Positions 24,606 to 32,723 of a DNA stretch of 64,000 bases are shown piece after piece. Every line of letters begins with the position of its first letter. Within the stretch, counting starts at the first letter, position 1. Made by a program: the position numbers and the translations under genes. This DNA comes from a virus. Location of the stretch: IMG/VR virus record IMGVR_UViG_3300027747_002377, positions 1 through 64,000 of that record; one strand, given 5' to 3'. The notes under the pieces were generated by a model that saw only the letters and a program-made list of their open reading frames with translations, made no database searches and was not told where the DNA came from.

Positions 24606-25013
24606 ATGTCTTCAGCTAACAACGGAATGATCGTCGGTACCATCGTGTCCGACATCATTCAACGTCAACCTAATGATCAACTCGCAGTAACACAATTCCG
24701 TGTTGCTCCAGTCGACGCCAGGAAAGAAGATTCTCCTATTCCATTAACTGCTTACAACGGTATTGGTACCAACATCGTTGATAAGTACAATCAAGGTGAT
24801 CTTGTAAGCGCTTCTTACAGATTGCGCTACCAAACCTGGCAAGACCCAGAAGGCAAGTATCTCAGCCGAATGGAAGTTGTAGTGACATCCATTACTACAA
24901 TCCGTCTCGGTAAGATCAGTACTGCCAAACGAGCAGAAGCTGCAGCTGGAACTGACAATCCAACTGAACCTCAGCTCAACATCCTAGAAGAAGCTAAACT
25001 CGCTTCTTTGTAA
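24606..25013 (+). CDS. OB-fold ssDNA-binding-like protein, 135 aa
   Basis: Strand pattern of an SSB OB fold: MIVGTIVSDIIQRQ, VTQFRVAPVD, PLTAYNGIGTNIVDKYNQGD, VSASYRLRYQTWQDPEG, SRMEVVVTSI. These are G-x-h start, F-x-V, 'K-x-G-D-x-V', and 'W-x-D-x-x-G' features of SSB/PriB-like proteins. It lacks the acidic xPF tip, unlike the second SSB at 43108. Preceded by a hairpin and TCCTTTGC box. May coat ssDNA early or regulate its own mRNA. Confidence 0.6.
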   Translation: MSSANNGMIVGTIVSDIIQRQPNDQLAVTQFRVAPVDARKEDSPIPLTAYNGIGTNIVDKYNQGDLVSASYRLRYQTWQDPEGKYLSRMEVVVTSITTIRLGKISTAKRAEAAAGTDNPTEPQLNILEEAKLASL

Positions 25014-25086
25014 TAAATTTTCACTCTATAGGGTAGTTTTAGCATTTGTTGAAACTACTCCTTGGAATGAATTCTCCTACTGATGG

Positions 25087-25130
25087 TCACAAGAAGGAGA
25101 TCCTTTGATCCCTTTTCTGTGGTCCTCACC
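25087..25130 (+). repeat. CACAAGAAGG hairpin family, copy 1
   Basis: CACAAGAAGG...CCTTTTCTGTGG forms an imperfect long hairpin, followed by TCCTCACC. The same ends with a different middle recur at 25763-25818. A 13-codon reading frame (ATG 25068) runs into it and ends inside the stem, a possible leader peptide. Confidence 0.6.
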
Positions 25131-25204
25131 TGAGGCCCGCTGTGTGAAACTTAAGGTTTTCTTTATGTTTCCACACAACAAATCACTTCCTTTCCACTAA
25201 CAAC

Positions 25205-25444
25205 ATGTCCAAACCTTTCATTGCTTTCGTCGGACTCACACTGACCGGAACAGTAGCTTGGCTCAAACTCAACGAAGAACAGCAGGAACGCATCAAAGAA
25301 GTGATCAAGATTAACCGGCGCAAGCTTGCTAACCTGATTGCTCCAAGTGAAGATCTTGGTGACCTAACAAACGCAGTAGATCCTGCTGTCCTGGAAGAAA
25401 TTGCTGCATTCTGTAATGCAACTCCAGGCACAGAAGAAGCCTGA
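25205..25444 (+). CDS. Early-arm membrane-anchored protein, 79 aa
   Basis: N-terminal hydrophobic segment (PFIAFVGLTLTGTVAWLKL) followed by a charged helix (NEEQQERIKEVIKINRRK). Cytoplasmic domain on a membrane anchor is likely. Preceded by hairpin GTGTG/CACAC. No family recognised. Confidence 0.6.
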   Translation: MSKPFIAFVGLTLTGTVAWLKLNEEQQERIKEVIKINRRKLANLIAPSEDLGDLTNAVDPAVLEEIAAFCNATPGTEEA

Positions 25445-25470
25445 CACCGCAACAATTTAATCATTTTTAT

Positions 25471-25514
25471 GGAGTGAGTTTGTATTTAAGCTCGCTCCGT
25501 TTTATTCCTTTGCA
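25471..25514 (+). repeat. Composite hairpin plus TCCTTTGCA element, copy 2
   Basis: Stem GGAGTGAG/CTCGCTCC around TTTGTATTTAAG, then GTTTTATTCCTTTGCA, then ATG after 8 nt. Compared with copy 1 the stem bases changed on both sides while pairing, including the G-U position, is kept. Confidence 0.7.
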
Positions 25515-25522
25515 ATCAAACC

Positions 25523-25759
25523 ATGCAACGTCAAGACTACTCCTTTCTCTATCAGAAGAACAGCGACGGTTACCTCGTTACAATCCGTGGTGACTTTGCT
25601 GAAATGACCCGTGTGAACGTTGTTGAGAAACGTTCTCAATACATCAAACTGGAAGCTCCTGTCGATGTAATCCGCCAGTCAGTCAATCAACTGATCGGTC
25701 GAGGCTACCGACAAGTCAAAGCTCTTGAGCTAAGCTGGAGAGCACTCGCTTCCGATTGA
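25523..25759 (+). CDS. Early-arm protein, 78 aa
   Basis: Beta then alpha (YLVTIRGDFAEMTRVNVVEK, VDVIRQSVNQLIGRGYRQVK). Start set by the ATG 8 nt after the box. Similar in feel to small cyanophage proteins but no family recognised. Confidence 0.6.
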   Translation: MQRQDYSFLYQKNSDGYLVTIRGDFAEMTRVNVVEKRSQYIKLEAPVDVIRQSVNQLIGRGYRQVKALELSWRALASD

Positions 25760-25762
25760 CAA

Positions 25763-25818
25763 TCACAAGAAGGGGCGTGAGTCTCATGAGTCTTACGCCT
25801 TTTCCTGTGGTTCTCACC
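25763..25818 (+). repeat. CACAAGAAGG hairpin family, copy 2
   Basis: CACAAGAAGGGGCGTGAG pairs with CTTACGCCTTTTCCTGTG. Outer arms and the trailing TTCTCACC match copy 1 at 25087-25130. GC-rich stem and a short U-tract (CCTTTTCC) make partial termination possible. Confidence 0.65.
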
Positions 25819-25850
25819 ATGAACCACAACCCATTTACAATCCTTTGCAA

Positions 25851-26063
25851 ATGAACCCTGTTATTGCCGCCATTGCGTCCGGTACTCTTCTCGGTTTCGG
25901 AACAACAATGGTTCTTCAAGATCTAATCAACGTTCACGTCTCCAAAAGCTGCAACACAACGCTAAACCAAATAGTTACCGTTCGTGGTGTAACTGGTGAC
26001 GCAAAATACTGCATCTCTACAAAACTTCTTCACGGTCCCAGTAACCTCAACCTAAATCAATGA
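25851..26063 (+). CDS. Small secreted or membrane protein, 70 aa
   Basis: The N-terminus is a hydrophobic signal-like helix (VIAAIASGTLLGFGTTMVL). Two Cys follow (SKSCNTTL, DAKYCIS), possibly a disulphide outside the membrane. ATG at 25851 chosen; a TTG two codons earlier lies within the TCCTTTGCA box. Confidence 0.55.
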   Translation: MNPVIAAIASGTLLGFGTTMVLQDLINVHVSKSCNTTLNQIVTVRGVTGDAKYCISTKLLHGPSNLNLNQ

Positions 26064-26263
26064 TCGGTTTCTCAATTGAATTCAAACGCTGGTACTTTGT
26101 ACTACGTGGACCACTGGGTAGAGTTTATTTAACTGCCGGTTTTGCTTCAAGGCCGCCAGTTGTAATTCCTAGTGGCTTTACTACGTGGAAAGATTTTTTT
26201 GATAAGGAAGGACATGATTTGTGTTCACCTGACGAACAGCCTGAAGATACCTTAACTCAGTAA
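26060..26263 (+). CDS. Early-arm protein, 67 aa
   Basis: Starts within the upstream stop (ATGA). Beta-rich start (FSIEFKRWYFVLRGPLGRVY) and acidic end. No family recognised. Confidence 0.55.
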   Translation: MIGFSIEFKRWYFVLRGPLGRVYLTAGFASRPPVVIPSGFTTWKDFFDKEGHDLCSPDEQPEDTLTQ

Positions 26264-26326
26264 CAACTATCCTGGCATTCAGCGCCAACCTGATGTAAGC
26301 CCAGGACATTCCTTTGCAACCTAACA

Positions 26327-26605
26327 ATGCTTAACTCTGGACAACAACTCGTGGCCAAGGTCATGGGTTACAACCCCCTCTCAGAAGAGGAAGGTGCAGA
26401 ACCTACAGACCTCTTCGCTTGCAACCTTCCTAACGACATCAGAGAAGGTTGGCCAGTTGTCAAATGGAAAGGCAACTGGTACAACGTTCCAACCATGGAG
26501 GAAGTAGAAGAGTGGACATTCGACTCAGTATGTTTCACCCCAGATGAAGATGAAGTCGAACCAGACGATCCGAAATCCTGGCTTTCAATCCTTGGAATGA
26601 TCTAA
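26327..26605 (+). CDS. Acidic early-arm protein, 92 aa
   Basis: Strongly acidic (EEEGAEPTD, MEEVEEWTFDS, DEDEVEPDD), a composition seen in host-takeover or DNA-mimic proteins, though no specific family is recognised. Preceded by a TCCTGG/CCAGGA hairpin and a TCCTTTGCA box 8 nt before the ATG. Confidence 0.6.
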   Translation: MLNSGQQLVAKVMGYNPLSEEEGAEPTDLFACNLPNDIREGWPVVKWKGNWYNVPTMEEVEEWTFDSVCFTPDEDEVEPDDPKSWLSILGMI

Positions 26606-26609
26606 CAAC

Positions 26610-26801
26610 ATGAACTTCATTGACGAACAACGCAATGCTGACATGCTTGATGCCCTGTCAGACATTGCAAACGAACAAGAAGCTGCAATGCGTGAGTCTG
26701 ATCAGTCTGACTGGGATGGTGTATGCGAAATCTCAGCAGACAAACGCAACGCCTGTGACAACTACAACGAAAGGTACGTCTTACCTGATTACAGGGTCTG
26801 A
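26610..26801 (+). CDS. Acidic early-arm protein, 63 aa
   Basis: Acidic helical protein with two Cys (GVCEISADKRNACDNY). Starts 4 nt after the previous stop, so likely co-translated. Unknown function. Confidence 0.55.
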   Translation: MNFIDEQRNADMLDALSDIANEQEAAMRESDQSDWDGVCEISADKRNACDNYNERYVLPDYRV

Positions 26802-26848
26802 CCTTTCTAAATAGCTTAACCAAACCTTAATATCCGCAATCAACACAA

Positions 26849-27106
26849 ATGAACTATGACTTCTACATTCCTGGTAACGTGTACGACTTAACAAATCGCT
26901 TACCTGCAGACAGGAATGGAGACCGTTTCGGTATGGTCTTATTCTTCCATCCAAAAGTTGGTTGGACCTGTGAGCCCTGGTCCGATGCAGCATACTTTCA
27001 AAGTGAAGGCTACACTTCATGGACTCACACTCCAACCATGCCAAAAGTTCTGATTCATTCTCCAATGCAATCAGATATAGCAAACCAAAACTTGATTGAA
27101 GGCTGA
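26849..27106 (+). CDS. Early-arm protein, 85 aa
   Basis: Aromatic-rich small domain (MNYDFYIPGNVYDLTNRLPA, VGWTCEPWSDAAYFQSEGYT). No family recognised and no ribosome site. Confidence 0.55.
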   Translation: MNYDFYIPGNVYDLTNRLPADRNGDRFGMVLFFHPKVGWTCEPWSDAAYFQSEGYTSWTHTPTMPKVLIHSPMQSDIANQNLIEG

Positions 27107-27128
27107 CCTCTACTCCATTTCTAACGCC

Positions 27129-27410
27129 ATGGACATCAAAGACATCACAATTGAAGATGACATCATTACAATCACAGCACTAATAGAAGATAAAGTCCTT
27201 CTGCGTCTTTCTGATAGTGTCAACCCAGCAGAATACGGTCCTGCAATCTGTACTGCTGTAATCGACATTACAGATGTACCAGATTGGATCAATCTATCTC
27301 TGCTATCACAAATCGAACGAATGCACGTCCTTAAAAGTCTTTTTAACTTTGACAAACTGGATTGGGAAGTAGTTGAGAATAATATTGACGATTTTAATGA
27401 CGTTTATTAA
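27129..27410 (+). CDS. Acidic early-arm protein, 93 aa
   Basis: Acidic Ile/Asp/Glu-rich beta protein (DIKDITIEDDIITITALIED). Start placed at the ATG 27129; a TTG at 27096 would overlap the upstream gene. Function unknown. Confidence 0.55.
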   Translation: MDIKDITIEDDIITITALIEDKVLLRLSDSVNPAEYGPAICTAVIDITDVPDWINLSLLSQIERMHVLKSLFNFDKLDWEVVENNIDDFNDVY

Positions 27411-27440
27411 TCACCACAACCTCACAAATTTTAATTAGAT

Positions 27441-27773
27441 ATGACTAATCAACACCCGATCACCCCACCGCCTGAACTTGTTGAGCAGTGGGTCCGTATG
27501 CTTGAGTACCTCCCAGACAAACAAGTTTTTAGTGAAGTTGCCCAATGGGGCGCCGACCAGGAGCTGGAGGCGTGTTGTGAGTGGCTTGAAGCTAATGGTT
27601 ATCCTGGCACTGCTTTTGAACTCAATGATCTCCGCCGCCCCCAGCCGCCGAGCTTGAAAGAGCAGGCTTTGACTGCGCTACACGCTGTTGCGACAGGAGC
27701 AAATGACACCCGTGAACAATACCAAGACCTTGACACCATCCGCCGCGCACTGGAGGCCCTGCCCAATGACTGA
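27441..27773 (+). CDS. Cyanophage-type ITPPPELV protein, 110 aa
   Basis: Carries the ITPPPELVEQW start and WGADQELEACCEWLEANGY middle that I associate with a recurring protein family of marine Synechococcus and cyanophages. Helical; ends PPSLKEQALTALHAVATGAN. Noticeably GC-richer than neighbouring genes, which could mean separate acquisition. Role unknown. Confidence 0.65.
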   Translation: MTNQHPITPPPELVEQWVRMLEYLPDKQVFSEVAQWGADQELEACCEWLEANGYPGTAFELNDLRRPQPPSLKEQALTALHAVATGANDTREQYQDLDTIRRALEALPND

Positions 27774-28047
27774 ACAATCTACAAAACTGCAAGATCAACA
27801 CCCAATTGAACTGTTGATTCTTGCTTTCTTCTTTGTTGCCGCCGCTATCATCGACCTTTGGCAAGCTCTACACCTGGTTTACTCCAGGGAATTAGCTTTA
27901 CAAAGAAGGGAAGCTAGGACAAATGTACTAGTCCCGGTAGTAGAACAGGTCGCTCCAGTAGAAGAAATTACTGCTGCCCCACCATCCGCTAAAGTAAAGA
28001 CGACCTCAAGGGCCGCCAAAGGCTTTAACACCTCTGTAAAACCTTAA
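27766..28047 (+). CDS. Single-pass membrane protein, 93 aa
   Basis: ATG overlaps the upstream stop (ATGACTGA). One transmembrane helix (IELLILAFFFVAAAIIDLW, about 14-32), then a basic Ala/Pro/Val tail. Coupled with the ITPPPELV gene, so they may act together. Confidence 0.6.
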   Translation: MTEQSTKLQDQHPIELLILAFFFVAAAIIDLWQALHLVYSRELALQRREARTNVLVPVVEQVAPVEEITAAPPSAKVKTTSRAAKGFNTSVKP

Positions 28048-28075
28048 GAGAATCTAAAGATCAACTGGTTTGATT

Positions 28076-28104
28076 TGGGGTTAAGCCTGCTGCGTTTAAC
28101 CCCA
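28076..28104 (+). other. Hairpin before PcfJ-like gene
   Basis: TGGGGTTAA-11 nt-TTAACCCCA, a 9-bp stem, then CATTCTTTTTG and a TCCTTTTGC box before the ATG at 28137. The loop CCTGCTGCGT also follows the hairpin at 23288. Confidence 0.6.
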
Positions 28105-28136
28105 TTCTTTTTGTCCTTTTGCGTTTAACTCTCACC

Positions 28137-29840
28137 ATGCAATTCTCCCTCCCTTCCAACCTCAAAGAACAACTTATTGCTTACGATCCAAAGTTAAAAG
28201 CTTTGGCTAAGGCTACCGCTACTACTACAAGCAAACCCAAGAAACAACGCACTCATCTTGGCTTGCCTGATGATATTATCCCTGCACACATTGTCACACC
28301 TAATGATTTACTTGCAGCAGTAACTGCTATTAACCAAGAAGAAGTTCCATATCGCTATCATACCTTTAGTCGTGTTACATATGATAAAGATATGGTAGCC
28401 ACAACAAAACTTAAAGCTGTTGTGTACCACTACGAATCCTTGTGGATTGCAGCATGGTTACCTAATTCAGGTGAAGATTATATCTATGGGTTTACTTATG
28501 CATTCAAGAATACAGAAACTGTACGTAAACAGGTATACATTAGGAGCATAGATATAAAAGATACTACTATTAAAAAGTATGGACGCATAGAGTTCAATGT
28601 CTATACAAAGTTTGTAACAGCAGAAGATGTATCTAATGGATGTCAATCACACTATTGGGAGCATGGTAACTTCAAAGGATACAATGCAAAAGGCAAAGAG
28701 ATAAGGCCACATGTAATACAACCATTTCGAGAAGCTATTGTAAATTCAATACCTAACTACACCGATGGTAATGTATGGGACAGAATAGATACAGCTAAAA
28801 ATAATTACTATGAACTATTGGAATTACGTTATGCAACAATACCAAAGAATCAAAACATTGTGCCTAGCTTTGAATTGTATATGGAAATACTAGGGGCACG
28901 GTATACCGAAGATTCAAGTAAATCATTTGCTGTTATGCAGGAAAAACTTAGCAAGCCATGGTTTAAACGTTACATCAATGAGCAGTGTCAATTAATTATT
29001 AATACGTTCAACGATCCAGCTACTAAAACTAAGAAAGAAATTAGCTCGATACATAAAAGACTTATGCATACTCTAGGTTGGATTCTAGATATTCTTGATA
29101 TATATCCTGATTGTCCTATGGATTATTTGCAGACTGGTATACAAACTAATATGTTTTTATCTGTCGGCCGTATCTATGCAATGCATTATTACGGAAATGA
29201 TTCGTCGTTAAAGGAATGGCTAACAGCTAATCTGCCAATAGCATCATTGTTTAATATGCTAAACAAGTTTATAGAAGATGAAAAGCCAAGTAATACGTAT
29301 AAAGACAGACAATTAGACTGTTATATGATTACATTCTATTCATTTAGAGATACAATGGACATGATTGTTAATGTATTAACTGCAGGCAAAGAACTTACTC
29401 CACCTAGGCGTTGGCGTTATACTGAGTTTCATGATCACGTGCAAGCAGAAGCCTGGAAGATAAATAACCTAAACCAAAAACTACCACAGGATTTATTTCC
29501 TGCTCCTGTCAAAGTAAAACTTGATGATGAGACTTGGACATTTATTCAACCCATAGATACCCATCAGCTTGCGCAATGGGGACAAGCAGTACGTAACTGT
29601 GTGGGTGCATCATCAGCATATGCTAATGCTGTGAAAGCTAAGAAACAATTCATTGTTTTATGTATGATTGACAACAAGCCTGTATTCACAATACAACTTA
29701 AGGTATCTAACGGGACCATGCATGTAGAGCAGATTGCAGGACCAAGTAACAAATCATTAACATCTATAGAACGTGAGAAATATCAAGGTATATTCCAAGA
29801 AGCTTTACGGATCCGTGAGTCTGAATTGTGTTCTGCATAA
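28137..29840 (+). CDS. PcfJ-like domain protein, 567 aa
   Basis: Residues about 480-560 match the PcfJ pattern: a Trp-Gly-x3-R-N-C-V-G start (WGQAVRNCVGASSAYANAV), then FIVLCMIDNKPVFTIQLKV, then HVEQIAGPSNKSLTS. PcfJ-like proteins occur on conjugative plasmids and mobile elements; biochemical role is unknown. Residues 1-470 are alpha/beta without known motifs. The body is clearly AT-richer than its neighbours. Largest protein of the small-gene arm, so probably important early in infection. ATG 28137 chosen over 28119 because of the upstream box. Confidence 0.6.
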   Translation: MQFSLPSNLKEQLIAYDPKLKALAKATATTTSKPKKQRTHLGLPDDIIPAHIVTPNDLLAAVTAINQEEVPYRYHTFSRVTYDKDMVATTKLKAVVYHYESLWIAAWLPNSGEDYIYGFTYAFKNTETVRKQVYIRSIDIKDTTIKKYGRIEFNVYTKFVTAEDVSNGCQSHYWEHGNFKGYNAKGKEIRPHVIQPFREAIVNSIPNYTDGNVWDRIDTAKNNYYELLELRYATIPKNQNIVPSFELYMEILGARYTEDSSKSFAVMQEKLSKPWFKRYINEQCQLIINTFNDPATKTKKEISSIHKRLMHTLGWILDILDIYPDCPMDYLQTGIQTNMFLSVGRIYAMHYYGNDSSLKEWLTANLPIASLFNMLNKFIEDEKPSNTYKDRQLDCYMITFYSFRDTMDMIVNVLTAGKELTPPRRWRYTEFHDHVQAEAWKINNLNQKLPQDLFPAPVKVKLDDETWTFIQPIDTHQLAQWGQAVRNCVGASSAYANAVKAKKQFIVLCMIDNKPVFTIQLKVSNGTMHVEQIAGPSNKSLTSIEREKYQGIFQEALRIRESELCSA

Positions 29841-29922
29841 CTACGTTTTAAACAACTAACGTAAAGCCGGTCCTAGGTCAAGACCTTAAACTGACCTTTC
29901 CTTTGTACCTTCTACACACACC

Positions 29923-30120
29923 ATGAACCCAATAGAAATTCACAACACAACAGAAGCCATGATCCGCTTTGGTGGTGGCTTCGTCAAAACATTTGCTACT
30001 ACCGTCAGAGTAGCTGACACCAACAACAGAACCCGTCTCTTCCAGGCTTTCCCAGAACTCCTGGAGAAGTACGGTCCCAAAAGCAACTTCTACTCCTCCG
30101 TCACCTCCACAGAACAATGA
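29923..30120 (+). CDS. Early-arm protein, 65 aa
   Basis: Small soluble protein (EIHNTTEAMIRFGGGFVKTF, RLFQAFPELLEKYGPKSNFY). A TCCTTTGTA box lies 15 nt upstream of its ATG. Ends in a 4-nt overlap with the next gene. Unknown. Confidence 0.6.
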   Translation: MNPIEIHNTTEAMIRFGGGFVKTFATTVRVADTNNRTRLFQAFPELLEKYGPKSNFYSSVTSTEQ

Positions 30121-30440
30121 GGCAAACTGAAATTCACTTCGAAGAATCCAAGTGGAAGTTGCGTGACGGCAGCACCCACGTCTACAAAATGCCTTCAAGC
30201 AGAAGGCTTGAACTAATCATCAAAGCTTTAAAAGATATTGTCGCCACAGAGAACAAAGTTGACTACATGTACAGAGAGCTACCTTTCTGGGCTGACGAAA
30301 AAATTGAAGAGGCTATTGAAACCCTAGAGTTCATCACTGAGTACGACCCCACAGACGAAATCTGTGATGGGGAACCACCAATCACTGCAGCTGAAATGGC
30401 ATCTGCTTCCTGGAAACAACACCTCGAATTTCATTCCTGA
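30117..30440 (+). CDS. Early-arm protein, 107 aa
   Basis: Translationally coupled (ATGA). Alpha/beta, acidic second half (FWADEKIEEAIETLEFITEY). No family recognised. Confidence 0.55.
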   Translation: MRQTEIHFEESKWKLRDGSTHVYKMPSSRRLELIIKALKDIVATENKVDYMYRELPFWADEKIEEAIETLEFITEYDPTDEICDGEPPITAAEMASASWKQHLEFHS

Positions 30441-30537
30441 TCCACTTATGACAACTGTGGACGAGCAAAGAAAGCTGCAGTACACTGCTCATGACCTGAG
30501 CATCCACGCTCAATCACCCTCATCCTCTGCACCTACC

Positions 30538-30723
30538 ATGGAAAAACGAATCCTCTCACTCACTCCAAAAGAAGCTGAAGTTGTTATCAAATATTTAGTG
30601 ATTGCCATTGATGAAATGTTGGGCGATCTAAACATGGGAGAAACTTCAAACACTTCTTCCCTTCTCATCAATGATGAAGTTGACCTACTAAACGAAATAG
30701 TAAATCAAATCAAAGGTAATTGA
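30538..30723 (+). CDS. Acidic early-arm protein, 61 aa
   Basis: Start chosen at 30538 because a TCCTCTGCA box precedes it by 6 nt; in-frame ATGs at 30448 and 30367 would lengthen it through atypical sequence. Helical (LTPKEAEVVIKYLVIAIDEM). Unknown. Confidence 0.5.
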   Translation: MEKRILSLTPKEAEVVIKYLVIAIDEMLGDLNMGETSNTSSLLINDEVDLLNEIVNQIKGN

Positions 30724-30743
30724 GAACCATTTGCAATAAGCTA

Positions 30744-30899
30744 ATGCAATCCGACAGCAAGCAAAGGTTTCTTACAATTGCCGTCTGCCTAGATGGTGAA
30801 TGGAAAGAAACCGTTTACCGTACAGATGACCCCAGCTGGAGGGAAGCCTTTCAAATCTTAAAAGAATCTAAGAACAAACTTAAACTTGTTTACCACTGA
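30744..30899 (+). CDS. Small early-arm protein, 51 aa
   Basis: ATG 8 nt after a CCATTTGCA box. Product has a beta-beta-alpha look (RFLTIAVCLDGEWKETVYRT, WREAFQILKESKNKLKLVYH). Too small for most gene finders; box spacing and composition support it. Confidence 0.55.
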   Translation: MQSDSKQRFLTIAVCLDGEWKETVYRTDDPSWREAFQILKESKNKLKLVYH

Positions 30900-30909
30900 A
30901 TCAACTCAA

Positions 30910-31125
30910 ATGAACCTTCCCATTCCACCAATCAATCCATTTCCTCCAGTCAATCCTATAAACAACTTCACAAACCTAGACATCAACACACCCCAGGGAC
31001 ACTGGGGTGGACATGTACTCAAGGTCGGCATCATGACCTTAACCCACTTAATTGGACCACAAAACAAGCAAATCAATGTCCGCTCCATGGACATCGGAAT
31101 TACAAAGCAGATAGATCTTTATTGA
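30910..31125 (+). CDS. Pro/Asn-rich early-arm protein, 71 aa
   Basis: Proline/asparagine-rich N-terminus (MNLPIPPINPFPPVNPINNF) then a small hydrophobic domain (HVLKVGIMTLTHLIG). ATG at 30910 is preferred over a TTG start at 30886. Unknown. Confidence 0.5.
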   Translation: MNLPIPPINPFPPVNPINNFTNLDINTPQGHWGGHVLKVGIMTLTHLIGPQNKQINVRSMDIGITKQIDLY

Positions 31126-31443
31126 ATGAAAAACACGCCACAGTTCTTTCTGTACCGGAACAACTCCAAGGAATTTATTCAAAACATCATGAACAACATC
31201 GAATTTCCTTCCAATAACGACGCCAAGGATCTAAGCCAGCGGGACAGCTACAGCCTCCAGCAGCTGCAAGCCATGCAAGTAGTGGCACGCATGAAAGAAG
31301 CTGCAGACAAGGTAGGTGCTGGATTTGTTGGAGGTTTTGTCACACCAACTGGAGAACGCTTCCTTATGTCCAACATGGATAGCGACAGCAGCCAGCTCAA
31401 AGCAATCAATGCCAAACTAAACGAACTGCAGAACAGGGATTAA
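31126..31443 (+). CDS. Early-arm protein, 105 aa
   Basis: ATG immediately follows the previous stop (TGAATG). Helical middle (SLQQLQAMQVVARMKEAADK) then a Gly-rich beta segment (VGAGFVGGFVTPTGERFLM). A later ATG at 31189 could be the real start. Unknown. Confidence 0.55.
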   Translation: MKNTPQFFLYRNNSKEFIQNIMNNIEFPSNNDAKDLSQRDSYSLQQLQAMQVVARMKEAADKVGAGFVGGFVTPTGERFLMSNMDSDSSQLKAINAKLNELQNRD

Positions 31444-31476
31444 AGCTGATACAATTTTAGTAATTGCTATCGCTTC

Positions 31477-31710
31477 ATGGATTACCTCAGTAAGATCAAC
31501 ACGATCATCAGTACCATTGAGGAACTACAAGAGAACCCTGAGTTCTTGAGTAAACTCACAAGTGAATCGGAGATCTCCCTTGATGAGGCCCTGGAGCTGT
31601 TCTGTTCAATCGAAGACATGGTAACTCCAACACCAGAAAAAGAAATAGATGATCCAATCAGGTGGCGTTTTGAACAAGACAAAGAAAACGAAATTGATTC
31701 TGCAAATTAA
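31477..31710 (+). CDS. Acidic helical protein, 77 aa
   Basis: Very acidic and helical (IISTIEELQENPEFLSKLTS, LDEALELFCSIEDMVTPTPE). No family recognised. Confidence 0.55.
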   Translation: MDYLSKINTIISTIEELQENPEFLSKLTSESEISLDEALELFCSIEDMVTPTPEKEIDDPIRWRFEQDKENEIDSAN

Positions 31711-31762
31711 AGCACCTTTAATCGGAAATTAACCGATCATCCTTTTTACACGAGACAAAGTA

Positions 31763-31942
31763 ATGCTTACTGGACTTGCTTCTTTATGCGGATTTGTTGG
31801 GACCACCTACTTGTGTGGTCCCATTGGGATAAATCCATTTATCTACAATCCTGCTTATTTCCAACAACAAATTTATCAACCAACTTTTCCCTGTTACAAC
31901 TATGTAAAGAAACCATTAAATCTAACTACGGAAGAGCGTTAA
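31763..31942 (+). CDS. Small Cys/Tyr-rich protein, 59 aa
   Basis: MLTGLASLCGFVGTTYLCGP start could be a membrane or signal segment; the rest is Tyr/Pro/Gln-rich with a third Cys. Its 3' end overlaps the convergent minus-strand gene by 17 nt, and its stop lies in a perfect palindrome AGCGTTAACGCT (31934-31945). Confidence 0.45.
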   Translation: MLTGLASLCGFVGTTYLCGPIGINPFIYNPAYFQQQIYQPTFPCYNYVKKPLNLTTEER

Positions 31943-32669
31943 CGCTCATACTGTTAACATAATCTTGCAGTAGATCATTGGCTTTTTGTTTTGCATATTC
32001 TTCTTTTGCTGCTTCATTTTGGCTTTGCGTAACAGCATTGTTGTAAGCAGGCATAAGCTGCTCATTGTATACGCGTTGTTGAATTAAACTTTGAGGAGTC
32101 TGAGAACGTGTTGTATTTGTATCTACGCCTAAATTAAAACCGTACTCTTGAGTCCCAGGTTTGCCTATTCCTAATTGAGAATCAACTTGGTGTCGTCTAA
32201 ATTTTTCAAGAGCATCCGGATTGTTTTGAAAAAATTCACGCATAGCTGGATCACTCACCGATGCTAACGCTTCTTCTGAACTTACTTTTGGAGTATGAGA
32301 CTTACCAAAACTAAGCATTACGCCGTAATCATTACTTCCTGGTACACCGCCAGGGTGATAAAAACCTTCTAACGCAGCACGGTAGCCGCTCTGATGGTCA
32401 CCAACTGGAATTTTTATGCTCCCACTAACTGCATTAGAACCTGGTGTGTAATTTGCTTGTATGTCAGTACCGTACTGATTAACGTACCCTCCTTTTATTT
32501 TTAAATTTTGATCAGTTCTATATGCAGGCATCGGCCTTAAAGGCCTATCAATTGGCTGTGCACCAGGGTAACCTATTTGCGTGCTCGGCCCAGCCCCAAA
32601 GGGGCTTACTCCTCCCATCTGGGCACCTGCTTGGGACGTAATGGGAGTAAAGAAAGATGAATCTGGCAT
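31926..32669 (-). CDS. Isolated minus-strand virion-type protein, 247 aa
   Basis: Gly/Pro/Tyr-rich, beta-type (NQYGTDIQANYTPGSNAVSG, GYRAALEGFYHPGGVPGSND), with a Gln/Asn helical C-terminus. Composition matches the leftward virion arm, not the neighbouring early genes. Alone on the minus strand within the early arm, it needs its own promoter. Resembles no family I know. Confidence 0.6.
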   Translation of the reverse strand: MPDSSFFTPITSQAGAQMGGVSPFGAGPSTQIGYPGAQPIDRPLRPMPAYRTDQNLKIKGGYVNQYGTDIQANYTPGSNAVSGSIKIPVGDHQSGYRAALEGFYHPGGVPGSNDYGVMLSFGKSHTPKVSSEEALASVSDPAMREFFQNNPDALEKFRRHQVDSQLGIGKPGTQEYGFNLGVDTNTTRSQTPQSLIQQRVYNEQLMPAYNNAVTQSQNEAAKEEYAKQKANDLLQDYVNSMSVNALP

Positions 32670-32723
32670 TTTAAATATTTTTACTTATTCTATCAAACTC
32701 CAACTTCAACTGGTTTACTTCTG

